The translations under genes were made by a program, and so were the position numbers. Source: Oryzomicrobium terrae (lineage in GTDB: Bacteria > Pseudomonadota > Gammaproteobacteria > Burkholderiales > Rhodocyclaceae). Taken from it: a stretch of DNA of 64,000 nt. Location: contig NZ_CP022579.1 of NCBI RefSeq assembly GCF_008274805.1, positions 1,116,001-1,180,000 on the forward strand, written 5' to 3'. The notes beneath the pieces were generated by a model that was not told the origin of the DNA, did not search any database, and saw only the letters and a list, made by a program, of their open reading frames with translations. Within the stretch, counting starts at the first letter, position 1. Every line of letters begins with the position of its first letter. Of this stretch, positions 17,842 through 27,594 are shown in pieces.

Positions 17842-18738
17842 ATGGAATCCCGTATCCGCTTCGATTGGCGCGACCTGGAGCTGTTCGTCGCCGTGGCCGA
17901 GACCGGCAGCATCGCCCGGGCGGCGGAGCGCAGCCATACCGTGGCCTCGGCCGTCAGCAAGCGTCTGGCTGACCTGGAACGGGAGCTGGAAACCCCGTTG
18001 CTGGAGCGGCACAGCAAAGGGGTCGGCCTGACAGCTGCCGGTGCAGCCCTGCTCGGCCGTGCCCGCGGCTTGATCGAGCAGGCCCGCCAGGTGGAGCAGG
18101 AGGTGCGCGGCTACGGTACCGGCCTGTCGGGCATGGTGCGCCTCTACGCCAATATTTCGGCCATCGTCGAATTCCTTCCGGCGGCCCTGGCCAGTTTCGG
18201 CCGGGAGCATCCGGGCATCCGGGTGCACCTGGAAGAGCACGTCAGCGACGCTATCGCCCGGGCGGTGGTGGAGCAGGTGGCCGATCTGGGTATCGTCAGC
18301 GACCAGCCCCAGCGCGATGGCCTGGAGCTGGTGCCCTTCCGCACCGACCGGCTGCAACTGCTGGTCACCCCGGACCATCCCCTGGCCGGGCGCGGCAGGG
18401 TGCGCTTTGCCGAATCCCTGGATTACCCGCTGGTGGGGCTGCCTGCGACCAGCGCGTTGCATGCCCGATTGCAGCGCGAGGCCGCCGATTCCGGGCGGGA
18501 ACTGCACCTGCCGATCCGGGTATCGAGCTTCGATGCCGTGTGCGCCATGGTCGCCGCCGGCCTAGGAGTCGGCGTGGTGCCCCAGGCCGCCACCACCCCC
18601 TATATCGCGTCTCTGGGGCTGGTGGCCCTGAGCCTGGACGAGGACTGGGCCCTGCGCCAGCTATTTCTCTGCCGACGGGCCGGTGAGCCGTTATCGCCGG
18701 CGGCCCAGCGCCTGTTCGCCCACCTCTGCCAGGCGTGA
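17842..18738 (+). CDS. LysR-family transcriptional regulator
   Basis: A 298-residue LysR-type regulator. The winged HTH occupies residues 8-66 (DLELFVAVAETGSIARAAERSHTVASAVSKRLADLE), followed by a linker helix and a periplasmic-binding-like effector domain with GLGVGVVPQAA near 245. It is co-directional with the MFS and M48 genes and may control that transport gene, or the leu operon that starts 227 bp downstream in the same direction. The effector cannot be read from sequence. No Shine-Dalgarno sequence is seen before the ATG. Confidence 0.88.
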   Translation: MESRIRFDWRDLELFVAVAETGSIARAAERSHTVASAVSKRLADLERELETPLLERHSKGVGLTAAGAALLGRARGLIEQARQVEQEVRGYGTGLSGMVRLYANISAIVEFLPAALASFGREHPGIRVHLEEHVSDAIARAVVEQVADLGIVSDQPQRDGLELVPFRTDRLQLLVTPDHPLAGRGRVRFAESLDYPLVGLPATSALHARLQREAADSGRELHLPIRVSSFDAVCAMVAAGLGVGVVPQAATTPYIASLGLVALSLDEDWALRQLFLCRRAGEPLSPAAQRLFAHLCQA

Positions 18739-18781
18739 TTGCCAAAAAGCGGCGCCCTTTCGGCGCGCGCGAGGGGGTAAT

Positions 18782-18806
18782 TTGCCATCGTTTGTGGCGA
18801 TGGCAA
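18782..18806. repeat. Inverted repeat in lysR-leuC spacer
   Basis: A perfect 9-bp inverted repeat, TTGCCATCG and CGATGGCAA, separated by seven bases. There is no T-tract, so it is a weak terminator candidate. It could instead be a regulator site, since it lies between the LysR gene and leuC. Confidence 0.35.
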
Positions 18807-18965
18807 GTTCGTAATCCATCGCTACCAAAGACGGCTTCGCCCGGGCATTCTAGCCGGACGTGAGGGCATGGCCTTGGTGTAAGATTTTGCCCTCTCCGCT
18901 TCCGCCCAGCGCCTCCCTTGGTGCGGCCGGGAGCCTTTCGGAGACGTTTTTTCGAGGAAGCAGGC

Positions 18966-20387
18966 ATGGCGCAGACGCTCTACGACAAACTCTGGAACAG
19001 CCACGTCGTCCACCAGGAAGCGGACGGCACGGCAATTCTCTACATCGACCGCCACCTGGTGCACGAAGTCACCAGCCCCCAGGCCTTCGAGGGCCTCAAG
19101 CTGGCCGGCCGCAAGCCCTGGCGGATTTCCTCCATCGTCGCCACGGCGGACCACAACACCCCCACCGAAGGCTGGGACCCGGCCCGGGGCACGGCCACCA
19201 TTGCCGACCCGATCTCGCGCCAGCAGGTGGAAACCCTGGACGCCAACATCAAGAGCGTCGGCGCCCTGGCCTACTTCCCCTTCATGCACGAGCGCCAAGG
19301 CATCGTGCATGTCATCGGCCCGGAAAATGGCGCCACCCTGCCCGGCATGACCGTGGTCTGCGGTGACTCCCACACCTCTACCCATGGGGCCTTCGCCGCC
19401 CTGTCCTTCGGCATCGGCACCTCCGAGGTGGAGCACGTGCTCGCCACCCAGACCCTGCTGATGAAGAAGTCCAAGGCGATGCTGGTCAAGGTCGAGGGCA
19501 CCCTCGGCGCCGGCGTCACCGCCAAGGACATCGTGCTCGCCATCATCGGCAAGATCGGCACCGCCGGCGGCACCGGCTACGCCATCGAATTCGCCGGCTC
19601 GGCGATCCGCGGCCTGACCATGGAAGGGCGCATGACCGTGTGCAACATGGCCATCGAGGCCGGTGCCCGCGCCGGCATGGTGGCCGCCGACGAGACCACC
19701 TGCGCCTACCTCAAGGACCGCATGTTGTCGCCCAAGGGTGCCGAGTGGGATGCCGCCGTGGCTTACTGGAAGACCCTGCACAGCGACGAAGGCGCCCAGT
19801 TCGACCGGGTGGTGGAGTTGCGCGCCGAGGACATCCAGCCCCAGGTGACCTGGGGTACCTCGCCGGAAATGGTGGTGGGGGTCAATGGCCGGGTGCCCGA
19901 CCCCGCCGCCGAGACCGATCCGACCCGCCGTGCCGGCATGGAACGGGCCCTCCAGTACATGGGCCTAGCCGCCAATACCCCGATCAGCGAGATCCCGGTG
20001 GATGTGGTGTTCATCGGTTCCTGCACCAATTCCCGCATCGAGGACCTGCGGGCTGCCGCGTCCGTGGCCAAGGGCCGCCAGAAGGCCGCTTCGGTCAAAC
20101 GCGTGCTGGTGGTGCCGGGGTCCGGTCTGGTCAAGCACCAGGCCGAGGCCGAAGGGCTGGACAAGGTTTTTCTCGCCGCCGGCTTCGAGTGGCGCGAACC
20201 GGGCTGTTCCATGTGCCTGGCGATGAATGCCGACAAGCTGGAGCCACAGGAACGCTGCGCCTCCACCTCGAACCGCAACTTCGAGGGCCGCCAGGGACCC
20301 AACAGCCGCACCCACCTGGTGAGCCCGGCCATGGCCGCTGCTGCCGCCGTGACCGGCCATTTCACCGACGTTCGCCAATTCAGCTGA
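18966..20387 (+). CDS. leuC: 3-Isopropylmalate dehydratase large subunit
   Basis: A 473-residue aconitase-family protein that isomerises 2- to 3-isopropylmalate in leucine synthesis, together with LeuD. The 4Fe-4S cysteines are visible in [14 protein letters not shown] and [11 protein letters not shown], and the N-terminal part has [14 protein letters not shown]. The length is typical. The ATG at 18966 is preceded by GAGGAAG; the in-frame extension to 18918 is leader. leuD follows after 14 bp and leuB after a further spacer. leuA is not in the window. Confidence 0.96.
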   Translation: MAQTLYDKLWNSHVVHQEADGTAILYIDRHLVHEVTSPQAFEGLKLAGRKPWRISSIVATADHNTPTEGWDPARGTATIADPISRQQVETLDANIKSVGALAYFPFMHERQGIVHVIGPENGATLPGMTVVCGDSHTSTHGAFAALSFGIGTSEVEHVLATQTLLMKKSKAMLVKVEGTLGAGVTAKDIVLAIIGKIGTAGGTGYAIEFAGSAIRGLTMEGRMTVCNMAIEAGARAGMVAADETTCAYLKDRMLSPKGAEWDAAVAYWKTLHSDEGAQFDRVVELRAEDIQPQVTWGTSPEMVVGVNGRVPDPAAETDPTRRAGMERALQYMGLAANTPISEIPVDVVFIGSCTNSRIEDLRAAASVAKGRQKAASVKRVLVVPGSGLVKHQAEAEGLDKVFLAAGFEWREPGCSMCLAMNADKLEPQERCASTSNRNFEGRQGPNSRTHLVSPAMAAAAAVTGHFTDVRQFS

Positions 20388-20401
20388 GCGGGAGCACGCA
20401 C

Positions 20402-21040
20402 ATGCAGGCATTCACCCTTCTCGACGGTCTCGTCGCCCCCCTCGACCGGTCCAATGTGGACACCGACGCGATCATTCCCAAGCAGTTCCTGAAGTCGATC
20501 AGGCGTTCCGGCTTCGGCCCCAACTGTTTCGACGAGTGGCGCTACCTGGATCATGGCGAACCTGGCGTGGATTGCGCCACCCGCCCTAAGAATCCGGACT
20601 TCGTGCTCAACCAGCCGCGCTATGCCGGTGCCGAAATCCTGCTGGTGCGGGCCAACTTCGGTTGCGGTTCGAGCCGCGAGCACGCCCCCTGGGCGTTGCT
20701 CGACATGGGGTACAAGGCGATCCTGGGCGAGTCTTTCGCCGACATTTTCTTCAACAACTGCTTCAAGAACGGCATCCTGCCGATCGTACTGCCCAAGGCC
20801 GAGCTGGACGAGCTGTTCGCCCAGGTGGACGCCGCGCCGGGCTACAAGCTGGTGATCGACCTGGCCGCCCAGACCGTGACCCGGCCCGACGGCAAGGCGA
20901 TTGCCTTCCAGATCGACCCGTTCCGCAAGGAATGCCTGCTCAACGGCTGGGACGACATCGGCCTGACCCTGCGCCACGCCGACAAGATCCAGGCTTTCGA
21001 AGCCAAACGCCGCGCCGAACAGCCCTGGTTGTTCGCCTGA
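20402..21040 (+). CDS. leuD: 3-Isopropylmalate dehydratase small subunit
   Basis: A 212-residue swivel-domain subunit of isopropylmalate isomerase. [20 protein letters not shown] at the N terminus and [16 protein letters not shown] in the middle are family signatures; [17 protein letters not shown] follows. It starts 14 bp after leuC with GGGAG upstream of the ATG and is clearly cotranscribed. A GC-rich hairpin sits between leuD and leuB. Confidence 0.96.
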   Translation: MQAFTLLDGLVAPLDRSNVDTDAIIPKQFLKSIRRSGFGPNCFDEWRYLDHGEPGVDCATRPKNPDFVLNQPRYAGAEILLVRANFGCGSSREHAPWALLDMGYKAILGESFADIFFNNCFKNGILPIVLPKAELDELFAQVDAAPGYKLVIDLAAQTVTRPDGKAIAFQIDPFRKECLLNGWDDIGLTLRHADKIQAFEAKRRAEQPWLFA

Positions 21041-21074
21041 TTCACGGGCCCTGTGCGGCCTGTCTGTGGAAATT

Positions 21075-21105
21075 CCGAAGCCCCGCCCTCCCGGCGGGGC
21101 TTCGG
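21075..21105 (+). repeat. Intercistronic hairpin leuD-leuB
   Basis: A perfect 13-bp stem CCGAAGCCCCGCC / GGCGGGGCTTCGG with a five-base loop, 19 bp before the leuB start. No T-tract follows. It may slow decay or partly terminate, tuning leuB against leuCD. Confidence 0.55.
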
Positions 21106-21123
21106 CTTGACTAGAGAAACGAC

Positions 21124-22194
21124 ATGACGAAGAAAATCTGCGTACTGCCGGGTGACGGCATCGGTCCGGAAATCACCGCCGAAGCGGTCAAGGTGTTGCA
21201 AGCCCTCAATCTGGGCCTGGAAATGGAAGAGGGCCTGCTCGGCGGCTGCGCCGTGGACGCCACCGGCAACCCCTATCCGGAGGCCACGCAAAAACTGGCT
21301 CAGGAAGCGGACGCAGTGCTGCTCGGCGCCGTCGGCGGCCCCAAGTGGGACAACCTGCCCCGGGAACAGCGCCCCGAGCGCGGTCTGCTCGGCATCCGCA
21401 AACAGCTGGGCCTGTTCGCCAACCTGCGCCCGGCCATCCTCTATCCGGAACTGGCCAACGCCTCGACCCTCAAGCCCGAAGTGGTGGCCGGCCTGGATAT
21501 CCTGATCGTCCGCGAACTGACCGGCGACATCTACTTCGGCCAGCCCCGTGGCATCGAAGTGCGCGACGTGGACGGCCAGCAGCAGCGCTTTGGCTTCAAC
21601 ACCATGCACTACACCGAGTCGGAAATCCGCCGTATCGGCCGGGTTGCCTTCGAGGCCGCGCGTAAGCGCAACAAGAAGTTGTGCTCGGTGGACAAGATGA
21701 ACGTGCTGGAAACCACCCAGCTGTGGCGCGACGTGATGAACGAGCTGGCGCCCGAATATCCGGACGTGGAATTGACCCACATGTTGGTGGACAACGCCGC
21801 CATGCAGCTGGTCAAGGCCCCCAAGCAGTTCGACGTGATGGTCACCGGCAACATGTTCGGCGACATCCTGTCCGACGAAGCCTCCATGCTCACCGGCTCC
21901 ATCGGCATGCTGCCCTCGGCCTCCCTGGACGCCAACAACAAGGGCCTCTACGAGCCGTCCCACGGTTCCGCCCCGGACATCGCCGGCAAGGGCGTGGCCA
22001 ACCCCCTGGCCACCATCCTCTCCGCCGCCATGATGCTGCGCTACACCTTCAACCTCGAAGAGGCTGCGCTGACGGTGGAGAACGCGGTGAAGCGCGTGTT
22101 GGCGCAGGGCTACCGCACCGGCGATATCTACGAAACCGGTACGAAACGCGTTGGTACCCGGGAAATGGGCGACGCGGTGCTGGCCGCGCTCTAA
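21124..22194 (+). CDS. leuB: 3-Isopropylmalate dehydrogenase
   Basis: A 356-residue NAD-dependent decarboxylating dehydrogenase, the third dedicated step of leucine synthesis. It has the N-terminal [10 protein letters not shown], the central [14 protein letters not shown], and the Mg/substrate motif [26 protein letters not shown]. The length is normal. The gene lies 83 bp after leuD, past a strong hairpin, and is followed by another large hairpin before asd. The upstream AGAGAAACG gives only a weak ribosome-binding site. Confidence 0.96.
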   Translation: MTKKICVLPGDGIGPEITAEAVKVLQALNLGLEMEEGLLGGCAVDATGNPYPEATQKLAQEADAVLLGAVGGPKWDNLPREQRPERGLLGIRKQLGLFANLRPAILYPELANASTLKPEVVAGLDILIVRELTGDIYFGQPRGIEVRDVDGQQQRFGFNTMHYTESEIRRIGRVAFEAARKRNKKLCSVDKMNVLETTQLWRDVMNELAPEYPDVELTHMLVDNAAMQLVKAPKQFDVMVTGNMFGDILSDEASMLTGSIGMLPSASLDANNKGLYEPSHGSAPDIAGKGVANPLATILSAAMMLRYTFNLEEAALTVENAVKRVLAQGYRTGDIYETGTKRVGTREMGDAVLAAL

Positions 22195-22205
22195 GGGCGA
22201 ACAAC

Positions 22206-22240
22206 GCGGGCACGCGCGCGCTGTGCGCGCGAGTGCCCGC
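22206..22240 (+). repeat. Large GC hairpin leuB-asd
   Basis: Outer stem GCGGGCAC / GTGCCCGC, with an inner GCGCGC / GCGCGC stem nested within. It begins 11 bp after the leuB stop. There is no T-tract; it is probably an intercistronic terminator-like or stabilising structure. Confidence 0.5.
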
Positions 22241-22311
22241 TAACGTGCTAATGTTTGGTTTGTTACGGTCGTAATCCGGTTACAGGTTTTTTCGTTATCA
22301 AGGTTGGCATC

Positions 22312-23442
22312 ATGAAAAAGGTTGGTCTGGTTGGTTGGCGGGGGATGGTCGGTTCCGTCCTCATGCAACGCATGCAGGAAGAAAACGACTTCGCGCTCAT
22401 CGAGCCCGTGTATTTCTCTACCTCGGCGGCGGGCGGCAAGGCCCCGGTCTTTGGTGGCAAGGAAGCGGGCACCCTGAAGGATGCGAATTCCATCGACGAA
22501 CTGAAGAAGATGGATATCGTCATCACCTGCCAGGGCGGCGACTACACCAAGGAAGTCTTTCCCAAGCTGCGTGCTGCCGGCTGGAACGGCCACTGGATCG
22601 ATGCGGCCTCTTCGCTGCGCATGGCCGACGACGCGGTGATCGTGCTCGACCCGGTCAACCTGGACGTGATCAAGAACGCCCTGGCCAAGGGCGGCAAGAA
22701 CTGGATCGGCGGCAACTGCACCGTGTCGCTGATGCTGATGGGCCTGGGCGGCCTGTTCAAGGCCGACCTGGTGGAGTGGGTGTCCGCCATGACCTACCAG
22801 GCCGCCTCCGGCGCCGGCGCCCAGAACATGCGCGAGTTGCTCGCCCAGATGGGTGCCCTGCACGACGCGGTCAAGGGCGACCTGGCCGATCCGGCCTCCG
22901 CCATCCTCGACATCGATCGTAAGGTGGCCGAGACCATGCGCTCGTCCGCTTTCCCGACCAAGAACTTCCGCAACACCCCGCTCGCCGGCAGCCTGATCCC
23001 CTGGATCGACGTGCCCGTCGATAACGGCCAGTCCAAGGAGGAATGGAAGGGCGGCGCCGAGTGCAACAAGATCCTCGGCAAGCCGGCTTTCCGCTCCGCC
23101 GGCAGCATTCCCATCGACGGCCTGTGCGTGCGCATCGGCGCCATGCGCTGCCACTCCCAGGGCCTTACCATCAAGCTGAAGAAGGACGTGCCTCTGGACG
23201 AGGTGAGCGAGATCATCGGTACCGCCAACGACTGGGTGAAAGTGGTGCCCAACGAGCGCGAGATCACCGAGCGCGAGCTGACTCCCACCGCCGTCACCGG
23301 CACCCTGACCGTTCCCGTCGGCCGCCTGCACAAGCTGGCCATGGGTCCGGACTACCTGGGCGCCTTCACCGTCGGCGACCAGCTGTTGTGGGGCGCCGCC
23401 GAGCCGCTGCGCCGCATGCTGCGCATCCTGCTCGACGCCTGA
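22312..23442 (+). CDS. asd: Aspartate-semialdehyde dehydrogenase
   Basis: A 376-residue NADPH-dependent enzyme that reduces aspartyl phosphate to aspartate semialdehyde, the branch point to lysine/diaminopimelate, threonine and methionine. [18 protein letters not shown] at the N terminus is the nucleotide-binding motif typical of the Gram-negative type; the catalytic cysteine is in [10 protein letters not shown] near residue 135, with the histidine region [10 protein letters not shown]. The start at 22312 matches the usual [12 protein letters not shown] rho-independent terminator follows, so fimV is a separate unit. Confidence 0.96.
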   Translation: MKKVGLVGWRGMVGSVLMQRMQEENDFALIEPVYFSTSAAGGKAPVFGGKEAGTLKDANSIDELKKMDIVITCQGGDYTKEVFPKLRAAGWNGHWIDAASSLRMADDAVIVLDPVNLDVIKNALAKGGKNWIGGNCTVSLMLMGLGGLFKADLVEWVSAMTYQAASGAGAQNMRELLAQMGALHDAVKGDLADPASAILDIDRKVAETMRSSAFPTKNFRNTPLAGSLIPWIDVPVDNGQSKEEWKGGAECNKILGKPAFRSAGSIPIDGLCVRIGAMRCHSQGLTIKLKKDVPLDEVSEIIGTANDWVKVVPNEREITERELTPTAVTGTLTVPVGRLHKLAMGPDYLGAFTVGDQLLWGAAEPLRRMLRILLDA

Positions 23443-23487
23443 CCGGAGGGGCGGGCGGAGTAATCGCCCGCTCTTTCAACGCTTAGC

Positions 23488-23530
23488 AAAAAGCCGGGAA
23501 AACAAAGGGTTGTTGTTCCCCGGCTTTTTT
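23488..23530 (+). terminator. Terminator after asd
   Basis: Stem AAAAAGCCGGG / CCCGGCTTTTT with an extra AACAA/TTGTT inner pairing, ending in a T-run, 45 bp past asd. Confidence 0.85.
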
Positions 23531-23596
23531 GTTTGCGTATCTGTGGTACCCGGCATACGAACATGCCGAAGATATATTGTCACAAAGAGGTTTAGC

Positions 23597-23625
23597 TTGA
23601 TTGGCTAACTTCATGATGTTATTTT
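23597..23625 (+). promoter_or_regulatory. Sigma-70-like promoter of fimV
   Basis: TTGATT (23597-23602), a 17-bp spacer and TATTTT (23620-23625) lie in an AT-rich patch between the asd terminator and fimV, which suggests that fimV has its own promoter. Confidence 0.55.
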
Positions 23626-23659
23626 AAATATTCCAATTTCGACGCTCAGGGGTGGCGCC

Positions 23660-26600
23660 GTGAAAAAAGAACGTCATATGACCTTTCCTCTTCGCACCGG
23701 CCTGCGTGCTGGTGTCGTGGCAGTTTCTCTGGCCATTTCCCTGGGCATGGCCCCCCTGGCAGCTGAAGCGGCCGGGCTTGGCAAGCTCAAGGTTTACTCG
23801 GCCCTCGGCCAGCCCCTGCGGGCGGAAATCGAACTCAACGCCACCAAGGACGAGCTGTCCGGCATGGCAGCTCGCCTGGCGTCCCAAGAGACCTTCAAGC
23901 AGGCCGGGATCGATTACGCCACGACCCTGCTGGGCATCCGCTTCGCCATCGACAAGAAGGACGCTTCCCGGCCCGTGATCCGACTGAGTTCGGATCGGCC
24001 GATCAACGACCCCTTCGTGGACATGCTGCTCGAGATCGACTGGCCAGCCGGGCGCCTGGTACGCGAATACACCTTCCTCCTCGATCCGCCGGAAATTTCC
24101 AGCAAGGCGGCCCAGGTTGCTCCGGTGGAAGCCAAGACCTTGCCTGGAGTGGCAGCGGCCGAAGGCCCCGTGGTGGCCAAGGAACCGCGCAGCATCAAGG
24201 CCGCTCCCCGAGTACGCGAACGCGCCGAGCCGGTGCCTGCGCCCAAGTCCGGCGAGCCGGCCGACACCCATCTGGTCAAGAAGGGCGAGACCCTGCGCCA
24301 GATCGCCGCAGCCGAGCAGGTGGAAGGCGTCACCCTAGAGCAGATGCTGGTGGGGCTGTATCGCGCCAACCGCGACGCCTTCGACGGCAACAACATGAAC
24401 CGGTTGCGCGCCGGCCGCATCCTGGCTGTGCCGGACAAGGATGCCCTGGCGGCGGTCAGCCCGAGCGAAGCCAAGAAAATTGTCGTCGCCCAGTCCGCCG
24501 ACTGGAATGCCTATCGCCGCCGCCTGGCCGGCCTCGCCGCTGAAAGTCCGGCTCGCGAGGAAAGCGGCCGGCAAGCTGCGTCGGGCAAGGTTTCTGCCCG
24601 GGTGGACGATAAGGCCGCTCCCGTCAGCGAGGCCAAAGACCAGGTCCGCGTCTCCCGTACCGAAACGGCCAAGGGGGGCAAAGGGGGCAAGGCGGGTGCT
24701 GGCGTGCAGGAAGAGGATCTGATCGCCAAGGAAAAGGCGCTCAAGGACGCCAATGAGCGCGTCGCCCTGCTGGAAAAGAATGTCAACGACCTGCAGAAGG
24801 CCCTGGAGCTGAAGAGCCAGAATCTGGCCGATCTGCAGAAGCAGGCTGCGGGCAAGTCCCCGGCCGTCGCTCCGGCTGCTCCGACGCCGGTCAAGCCTGC
24901 CGAAGCGGTACCGGCCACCGCCGCGGCGCCGACCCCGGCGGCCCAGCCGTCCGAAGCGCCTGCCGCTGCCCCGAGTGTAGAAACGCCCAAGGTCGAGGAA
25001 AAACCGGCAGAGCAGCCTGAGCAGGCGAAGCCGGAAGAGGCCGCCAAGCCGCCGGCACCGCCTGTCGAGCCGAAGCCGGCCGCCAAGCCTGCTCCAGTGG
25101 CTCCGCCTCCTGTGGAAGAGCCGAGCCTGGTGGACGATCTGCTCGACAATCCGACCCTGCTCGCAGGCGGAGGTGGGGTGATCGCCCTGCTGCTCGGCCT
25201 GGTGGCTTACCGGCGGCGCAAGGCGGCGCAGGTCTCGTCCCATTCCGACACCATGCCGATGACCACCAGCATGCCCAGCCAGCCGAGCCTGGGGGCAAAC
25301 TCGGTGTTCAAGAGTACCGGTGGCCAGAGCGTCGATACTTCCAATACCCCGGTGACCGATTTCAGCCAGGCAGGTCCGGGCACCATCGACACCGACGAAG
25401 TGGATCCGGTAGCCGAGGCCGATGTTTACATGGCCTACGGTCGCGATGCCCAGGCCGAGGAAATCCTCATCGAGGCCCTGCAGAAGGACCCGAAGCGCAC
25501 TGCCATCCACCTCAAGCTGCTCGAGATCTATTCCAACCGCAAGAGCGTGAAGCAGTTTGAAACCCTGGCCTCCGAGCTCTACGCCATTACCGGCGGCGCC
25601 GGCAGCGATTGGGAGAAGGCGGCCGCCCTGGGGGCCACGCTGGATCCGGGCAACCCGCTGTTCGCCACCCGGGGCGCTGCGGCCGCACCGGCTGCCGACC
25701 GCGGTGAATCGGCACGCAGCCCAGCCCTGCCAGGCGCCATGGCGGAAGTGGCGGCAGCAGCAACTGCCGCTACCGCTGCGGTGACCCTGGCCGAGCCGTC
25801 CACAGCTTCCGCGGCTGAAGCGCCCAAGCCTGCTGCCGATGAAGGCTTGGCCGACCTGCTGGCCTCCCATGGCGTCGAGCCTCTGGCTCTCGATTTCGAT
25901 CTGGGCAACGCCCTGGACTCGGCTCCTGCGCCTGCTGCCACGGGGGGGCTGGAGGGTCTAGACGTGCCGGCTGAGCCTTTGCCGGAACTGTCCCTGCCGG
26001 AAATGGGCCTGGGCAGCATGGCAGAAGCGCCTGTCCTGGAAATGCCCAAGTCCGATCTGGAACGGACCATGACTCAGCCGGAAGCGGCGCCCATGGACTT
26101 CTCTCTGGATGAGGCCTTACAAGGTGAAACAGAGAGCATCGATCTGGATCTGCCGGTCGTTTCGGACGAGGCCTCGGCAGAGCATTCCCTGGATTTCGAG
26201 CTGGATCTTGGTCCGGCCGACACGGCGGCGGCTCCGGCGGATGCGCCGCTTGAGGAACTGGTGGTTCCTCCCGCCGCTGAGCCGGCGGTGGCGCCGAAAC
26301 CGGCGACAGGCGAAGAGGGCGGTGACAGCGGCTTGGAATTCGATGTCCAGCTGACCGAGTCCACCGTGCTGGGCGATGCCCTTCAGGCCCGCTCGTTCGA
26401 TCTTTCTTCGATCAGCCTGGATCTGGACCAGCCGGTGCGCAGCGATGCGACGCCCGAAGAAACCGTGATCATGGCTCCGGCTGAGACCCCGATCGATTTC
26501 GGTGCTGAAGGCGCCGATGCGCCCCTCGACCTGCCGCCCGAGCCGGCGGCCAATGATGAAGCGCGTTGGCAGGAAGTGGCCACCAAGCTTGATCTGGCCA

Positions 26601-26722
26601 AGGCCTACGAAGAAATGGGCGACGTGGAAGGGGCGCGGGAACTGCTCCAGGAAGTGCTGGCCGAAGGCAATGCCGCCCAGCAGGAGCAGGCCACGGCCAT
26701 CATCGCGCGCATGGGGGGCTGA
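23660..26722 (+). CDS. fimV: FimV-family pilus/polarity scaffold
   Basis: A 1020-residue inner-membrane protein of the FimV/HubP type that organises the cell pole and type IV pilus assembly by binding peptidoglycan. A signal peptide (cleaved near AAEAAG) precedes the conserved N-terminal periplasmic domain (LGKLKVYSALGQPLRAEIEL). A LysM domain lies near 200-260 (HLVKKGETLRQIAAAEQ), then a coiled coil at about 355-395, a Pro/Ala-rich region, a single membrane helix near 498-516 (GGGVIALLLGLVAYRRRK) and an acidic cytoplasmic tail ending in the TPR-like FimV C-terminal motif (KLDLAKAYEEMGDVEGARELL). The GTG start at 23660 has AGGGG upstream; an ATG at 23678 is possible. Position between asd and truA is conserved in betaproteobacteria. 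Confidence 0.92.
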   Translation: MKKERHMTFPLRTGLRAGVVAVSLAISLGMAPLAAEAAGLGKLKVYSALGQPLRAEIELNATKDELSGMAARLASQETFKQAGIDYATTLLGIRFAIDKKDASRPVIRLSSDRPINDPFVDMLLEIDWPAGRLVREYTFLLDPPEISSKAAQVAPVEAKTLPGVAAAEGPVVAKEPRSIKAAPRVRERAEPVPAPKSGEPADTHLVKKGETLRQIAAAEQVEGVTLEQMLVGLYRANRDAFDGNNMNRLRAGRILAVPDKDALAAVSPSEAKKIVVAQSADWNAYRRRLAGLAAESPAREESGRQAASGKVSARVDDKAAPVSEAKDQVRVSRTETAKGGKGGKAGAGVQEEDLIAKEKALKDANERVALLEKNVNDLQKALELKSQNLADLQKQAAGKSPAVAPAAPTPVKPAEAVPATAAAPTPAAQPSEAPAAAPSVETPKVEEKPAEQPEQAKPEEAAKPPAPPVEPKPAAKPAPVAPPPVEEPSLVDDLLDNPTLLAGGGGVIALLLGLVAYRRRKAAQVSSHSDTMPMTTSMPSQPSLGANSVFKSTGGQSVDTSNTPVTDFSQAGPGTIDTDEVDPVAEADVYMAYGRDAQAEEILIEALQKDPKRTAIHLKLLEIYSNRKSVKQFETLASELYAITGGAGSDWEKAAALGATLDPGNPLFATRGAAAAPAADRGESARSPALPGAMAEVAAAATAATAAVTLAEPSTASAAEAPKPAADEGLADLLASHGVEPLALDFDLGNALDSAPAPAATGGLEGLDVPAEPLPELSLPEMGLGSMAEAPVLEMPKSDLERTMTQPEAAPMDFSLDEALQGETESIDLDLPVVSDEASAEHSLDFELDLGPADTAAAPADAPLEELVVPPAAEPAVAPKPATGEEGGDSGLEFDVQLTESTVLGDALQARSFDLSSISLDLDQPVRSDATPEETVIMAPAETPIDFGAEGADAPLDLPPEPAANDEARWQEVATKLDLAKAYEEMGDVEGARELLQEVLAEGNAAQQEQATAIIARMGG

Positions 26723-26910
26723 GCCGCCTTCCTGCCGCACGCTACTCGCCGCCAATCCCGGGCGCTACAATGCGCCCAACCCGAAGCGTCGCCGACCCCC
26801 TGGGGCCTGCGACGCTTCGTTTTTGCCAACCCGGACTACCCGCCTGCACCTTGTGAGCCGGGCTGTGCCGAGGCGTAATCCGGCCCTGTTCGCCGTTTTT
26901 CCTCCTCACC

Positions 26911-27594
26911 TTGCTTCCTCACACAGTGCTCCTCTTCCGCCACCCAGCCCTTCGCTTGGCGACCTGTATCGTCCTGCTGCTAGCGATCCAGTTGGCCTGG
27001 GGACCCTGGCTGGTCCTGCTGGTGGTGCCGCTGGCCCTGTGGGGTGGTGCGGCAGCGGATTTTCGCCGGCTGCTGCGGCGCACTCGCTGGCTGCTGCTGT
27101 CGCTCTTTGCCGTATTTGCCCTGGGTACGCCGGGGAGTGTCTGGTGGTCGCCGTTAGGGATGTGGGTGACTCGGGAGGGAATGGGTCTGGCGCTGGAACA
27201 TAGCGCCCGGCTGGTCGCGGTGCTGGCGGTTGTGGCTGGGCTGCTGGCCAGCACGGCGCCTCAGGCGTTGGCGGCAGGGTTGCTGACCCTGTTGTCCCCC
27301 TTGGGGAGGCTTGGCCTGCCGGTCAACCGGGCGGTGGCCCGGCTGGTGCTGGTGTTGCAAGCGATCGATAGCGTGCCCCGCCGGGCCGGGCAGAGCGAGC
27401 TTGCGGGCACCTGGCGGTTCAGTCTGGCATCGCTGGTGGGGATGCTCCCAAGTGACGGAGCCGGAGAAGCGGGCCGGGCCGAGGTGCTGGTCATTCCTCA
27501 GCGTCCGATGGCCGTGGGCGAGCGTTGGGGACTGGCCGTGCTGGGGCTGGTGGCCATGGTGCTGGCGATAAGTTTGATCGGAGAGGCTGCGTGA
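26911..27594 (+). CDS. CbiQ/EcfT-like membrane protein
   Basis: About 227 residues with five to six hydrophobic segments. The central part, HSARLVAVLAVVAGLLAST followed by a segment with LLSPLGRLGLPVNRAVARLVL, follows the CbiQ/EcfT pattern, in which a conserved helix pair couples the membrane subunit to the ATPases of an ECF transporter. No ATPase or substrate-binding subunit gene is nearby, so it is an orphan and the substrate is unknown. The start is uncertain: TTG 26911 or GTG 26926, both after a C/T-rich leader. Its stop overlaps the truA GTG by four bases (GTGA), so the two are coupled. Confidence 0.62.
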   Translation: MLPHTVLLFRHPALRLATCIVLLLAIQLAWGPWLVLLVVPLALWGGAAADFRRLLRRTRWLLLSLFAVFALGTPGSVWWSPLGMWVTREGMGLALEHSARLVAVLAVVAGLLASTAPQALAAGLLTLLSPLGRLGLPVNRAVARLVLVLQAIDSVPRRAGQSELAGTWRFSLASLVGMLPSDGAGEAGRAEVLVIPQRPMAVGERWGLAVLGLVAMVLAISLIGEAA

